From assembly GCF_037935975.1 (NCBI RefSeq), contig NZ_CP149817.1:124001-188000 (forward strand): a stretch of 64,000 nt of DNA, read 5' to 3'. The notes under the pieces were generated by a model. It saw only the letters and a program-made list of their open reading frames with translations. It did not search any database and had not been told where the DNA came from. Positions 63,701 to 64,000 of this stretch are shown here, piece by piece. Each line of letters opens with the position of its first letter. Positions within the stretch are counted from its first letter, which is position 1. The stretch is from Teredinibacter turnerae. GTDB taxonomy: Bacteria; Pseudomonadota; Gammaproteobacteria; Pseudomonadales; Cellvibrionaceae. The translations under genes and the position numbers were made by a program.

Positions 63701-63901
63701 CCGTTAACTCTCGTTACCGGTGCAGGCGCCGAGGCGCGAAACTCCATTGGCCTGGTATTGGTAGGGGGTATGGCAATCGGTACGATCTTTACCTTGTTTG
63801 TTATCCCCTCGATTTATGTGCTGCTGGCGAAAAACCTCCATGGCGAGCTGGAAGAAGTTCCGGAAGAGCCTGAGGAGCCAATGGACCCCATTACCGTATA
63901 A
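60782..63901 (+). CDS. RND efflux transporter permease (HAE1/AcrB-like)
   Basis: The 1039-residue protein has the RND start (FTDIFVRRPVLALVVNLVIIIAGIQAISSLTVRQYP), an internal repeat of two halves, the TM4 motif LAIVLSVGLVVDDAIVIVENVERH with the proton-relay Asp pair, and GLVAKNGILLVEFANKM in the second half. These features define AcrB-like proton-driven multidrug exporters. It follows the adaptor by 18 bp and ends in a strong terminator, but no outer-membrane factor is encoded nearby. Confidence 0.95.
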   Translation: MKTVFTDIFVRRPVLALVVNLVIIIAGIQAISSLTVRQYPRNDNAVITVNTAYIGANAELVRGFITTPLERAISGADGIDYINSSSTQGMSTINVQLELNYDPIKALSEITSKVNQVRGDLPPEAEVPIINVQSADSQFASAYLSFSSEILEPNQITDYLTRVVQPRLAALEGVQRADVLGGRTFAMRVWLKPDRMAAYGITPVQIRQALTSNNYLAALGNTKGSFIQVNLSANTDLNTVEEFRDLVLRSENGALVRLSDVADVELGSESYNEEVRYSGMTTTFMGIWPMPNANTLDVMKLVRKELDSLRDGMPKGMDAVIGYDATEYIESSINEVKFTLAETLLIVIAIIFLFLGSVRSVVIPVMAIPVSLIGAIFLMQLFGFSLNLLTLLAIVLSVGLVVDDAIVIVENVERHISEGQSPMKAAMLGARELVGPVIAMTITLIAVYLPIGLQGGLTGSLFREFAFTLAGAVTISGIVALTLSPMMSSKLLKEGIEDEGFAKRSANVFNAIRARYLRILDVSLRARGAIYVLWFLLSAGAVAMFMSSPKELAPTEDQGIVFIMSEGASSSTIDQSKIYANALNEKLLSVPEGEFTFQITFPDGGMGGLLLKPWEERDRSVFQLLPEITADISQIGGINNFAIAPPALPGGGSFPVEFVIAATGDIEDILKYAEQLQQAAATSGMFMFPPQIDTKVDVPEAELVIDRDKVADLGLSLQQVGADVGVMLGGGYVNRFNIGGRSYRVIPQVKRSERLNPAQLQDIFITGPEGKLIPLSTVARIEEKTVPRSLNRFQQLNAVKLSGVSTQSLDAALNFLETEAAKILPSDYMVDYTGESRQLRREGNKFLPAFTMALLLIFLVLAAQFNSFRDPFVILAGSVPLAMFGASIFTFLKFPVPGMGFWTDGFTTTLNIYSQVGLVTLIGLVAKNGILLVEFANKMQELGLTKMAAVREAASTRLRPILMTTVATVAGHFPLTLVTGAGAEARNSIGLVLVGGMAIGTIFTLFVIPSIYVLLAKNLHGELEEVPEEPEEPMDPITV

Positions 63902-63926
63902 GGGTTTACTATCGGTTTAACGACTC

Positions 63927-63957
63927 AAAAACGCGCCGCTTGTCGGCGCGTTTTTTT
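63927..63957 (+). terminator. Intrinsic terminator of the efflux operon
   Basis: ACGCGCCG and CGGCGCGT stems with a CTTGT loop and a run of seven T form a strong rho-independent terminator 26 bp past the permease stop. Confidence 0.9.
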
Positions 63958-64000
63958 GTTATGCCGTCTGTGTTCCTCCTACGGACCGTGCTCGAGCGCC

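Overview
The window looks like a chromosomal segment of a marine, polysaccharide-degrading gammaproteobacterium. Three things suggest this: a glnA / DUF4124 / ntrBC order and a gpmA-rhodanese-secB order typical of the class, secreted glycoside hydrolases of cellulolytic type (GH8, GH5), and a sulfated-exopolysaccharide locus. A Cellvibrionaceae member such as Teredinibacter or Saccharophagus is my inference; no rRNA or other decisive marker is present.

Region 1 (1-15.3 kb) is an exopolysaccharide locus: three sulfotransferases (the first cut by the window edge), a glycosyltransferase on the opposite strand, then a tightly packed, largely overlapping operon (YjbH-like barrel protein, large multi-SLBB export protein, Wzz-like co-polymerase, Wzx-like flippase, Wzy-like polymerase, GT4 glycosyltransferase), followed by a secreted hydrolase, a small lipoprotein and a convergent GH8 lipoprotein. 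Four 14-bp direct repeats sit between the divergent glycosyltransferase and the export operon. Region 2 (15.5-20.5 kb) has a lipoprotein, a sodium/solute symporter and a minus-strand operon of a Ras-like GTPase, three roadblock-type proteins and a receiver/winged-helix-like protein.

Region 3 (21.5-32.3 kb) is an integron-type gene-cassette array with no integrase in the window: fourteen attC sites in one orientation, a ccdAB-type toxin-antitoxin cassette in reverse at the left edge, nine plus-strand coding cassettes (mostly small envelope or unknown proteins), and three diverged copies of one apparently non-coding cassette. Two insertion sequences sit in attC sites: an IS1182-type element exactly at a GTT core and an IS110-type element that splits the last site. 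Region 4 (32.3-37.6 kb) is an AT-rich stretch with an XRE regulator, a repeat-bearing lipoprotein, an IS5-type element (CTAG duplication) inserted in a membrane-protein gene, and an IS4-type element (9-bp duplication).

Region 5 (37.7-64 kb) is a compact core genome: an MscS channel, a GNAT protein, a Cpx-like two-component system with a divergent Spy/CpxP-like protein, a cell-envelope operon (envC, ctpA, divergent polysaccharide deacetylase), gpmA, rhodanese, secB, ntrBC, glnA with a near-canonical sigma-54/NtrC control region, thiI, an outer-membrane barrel, a LacI regulator divergent from a GH5 mannanase-like lipoprotein with two palindromic operator candidates, and an RND efflux pair. All calls rest on reading the sequence and family knowledge; no searches were run.
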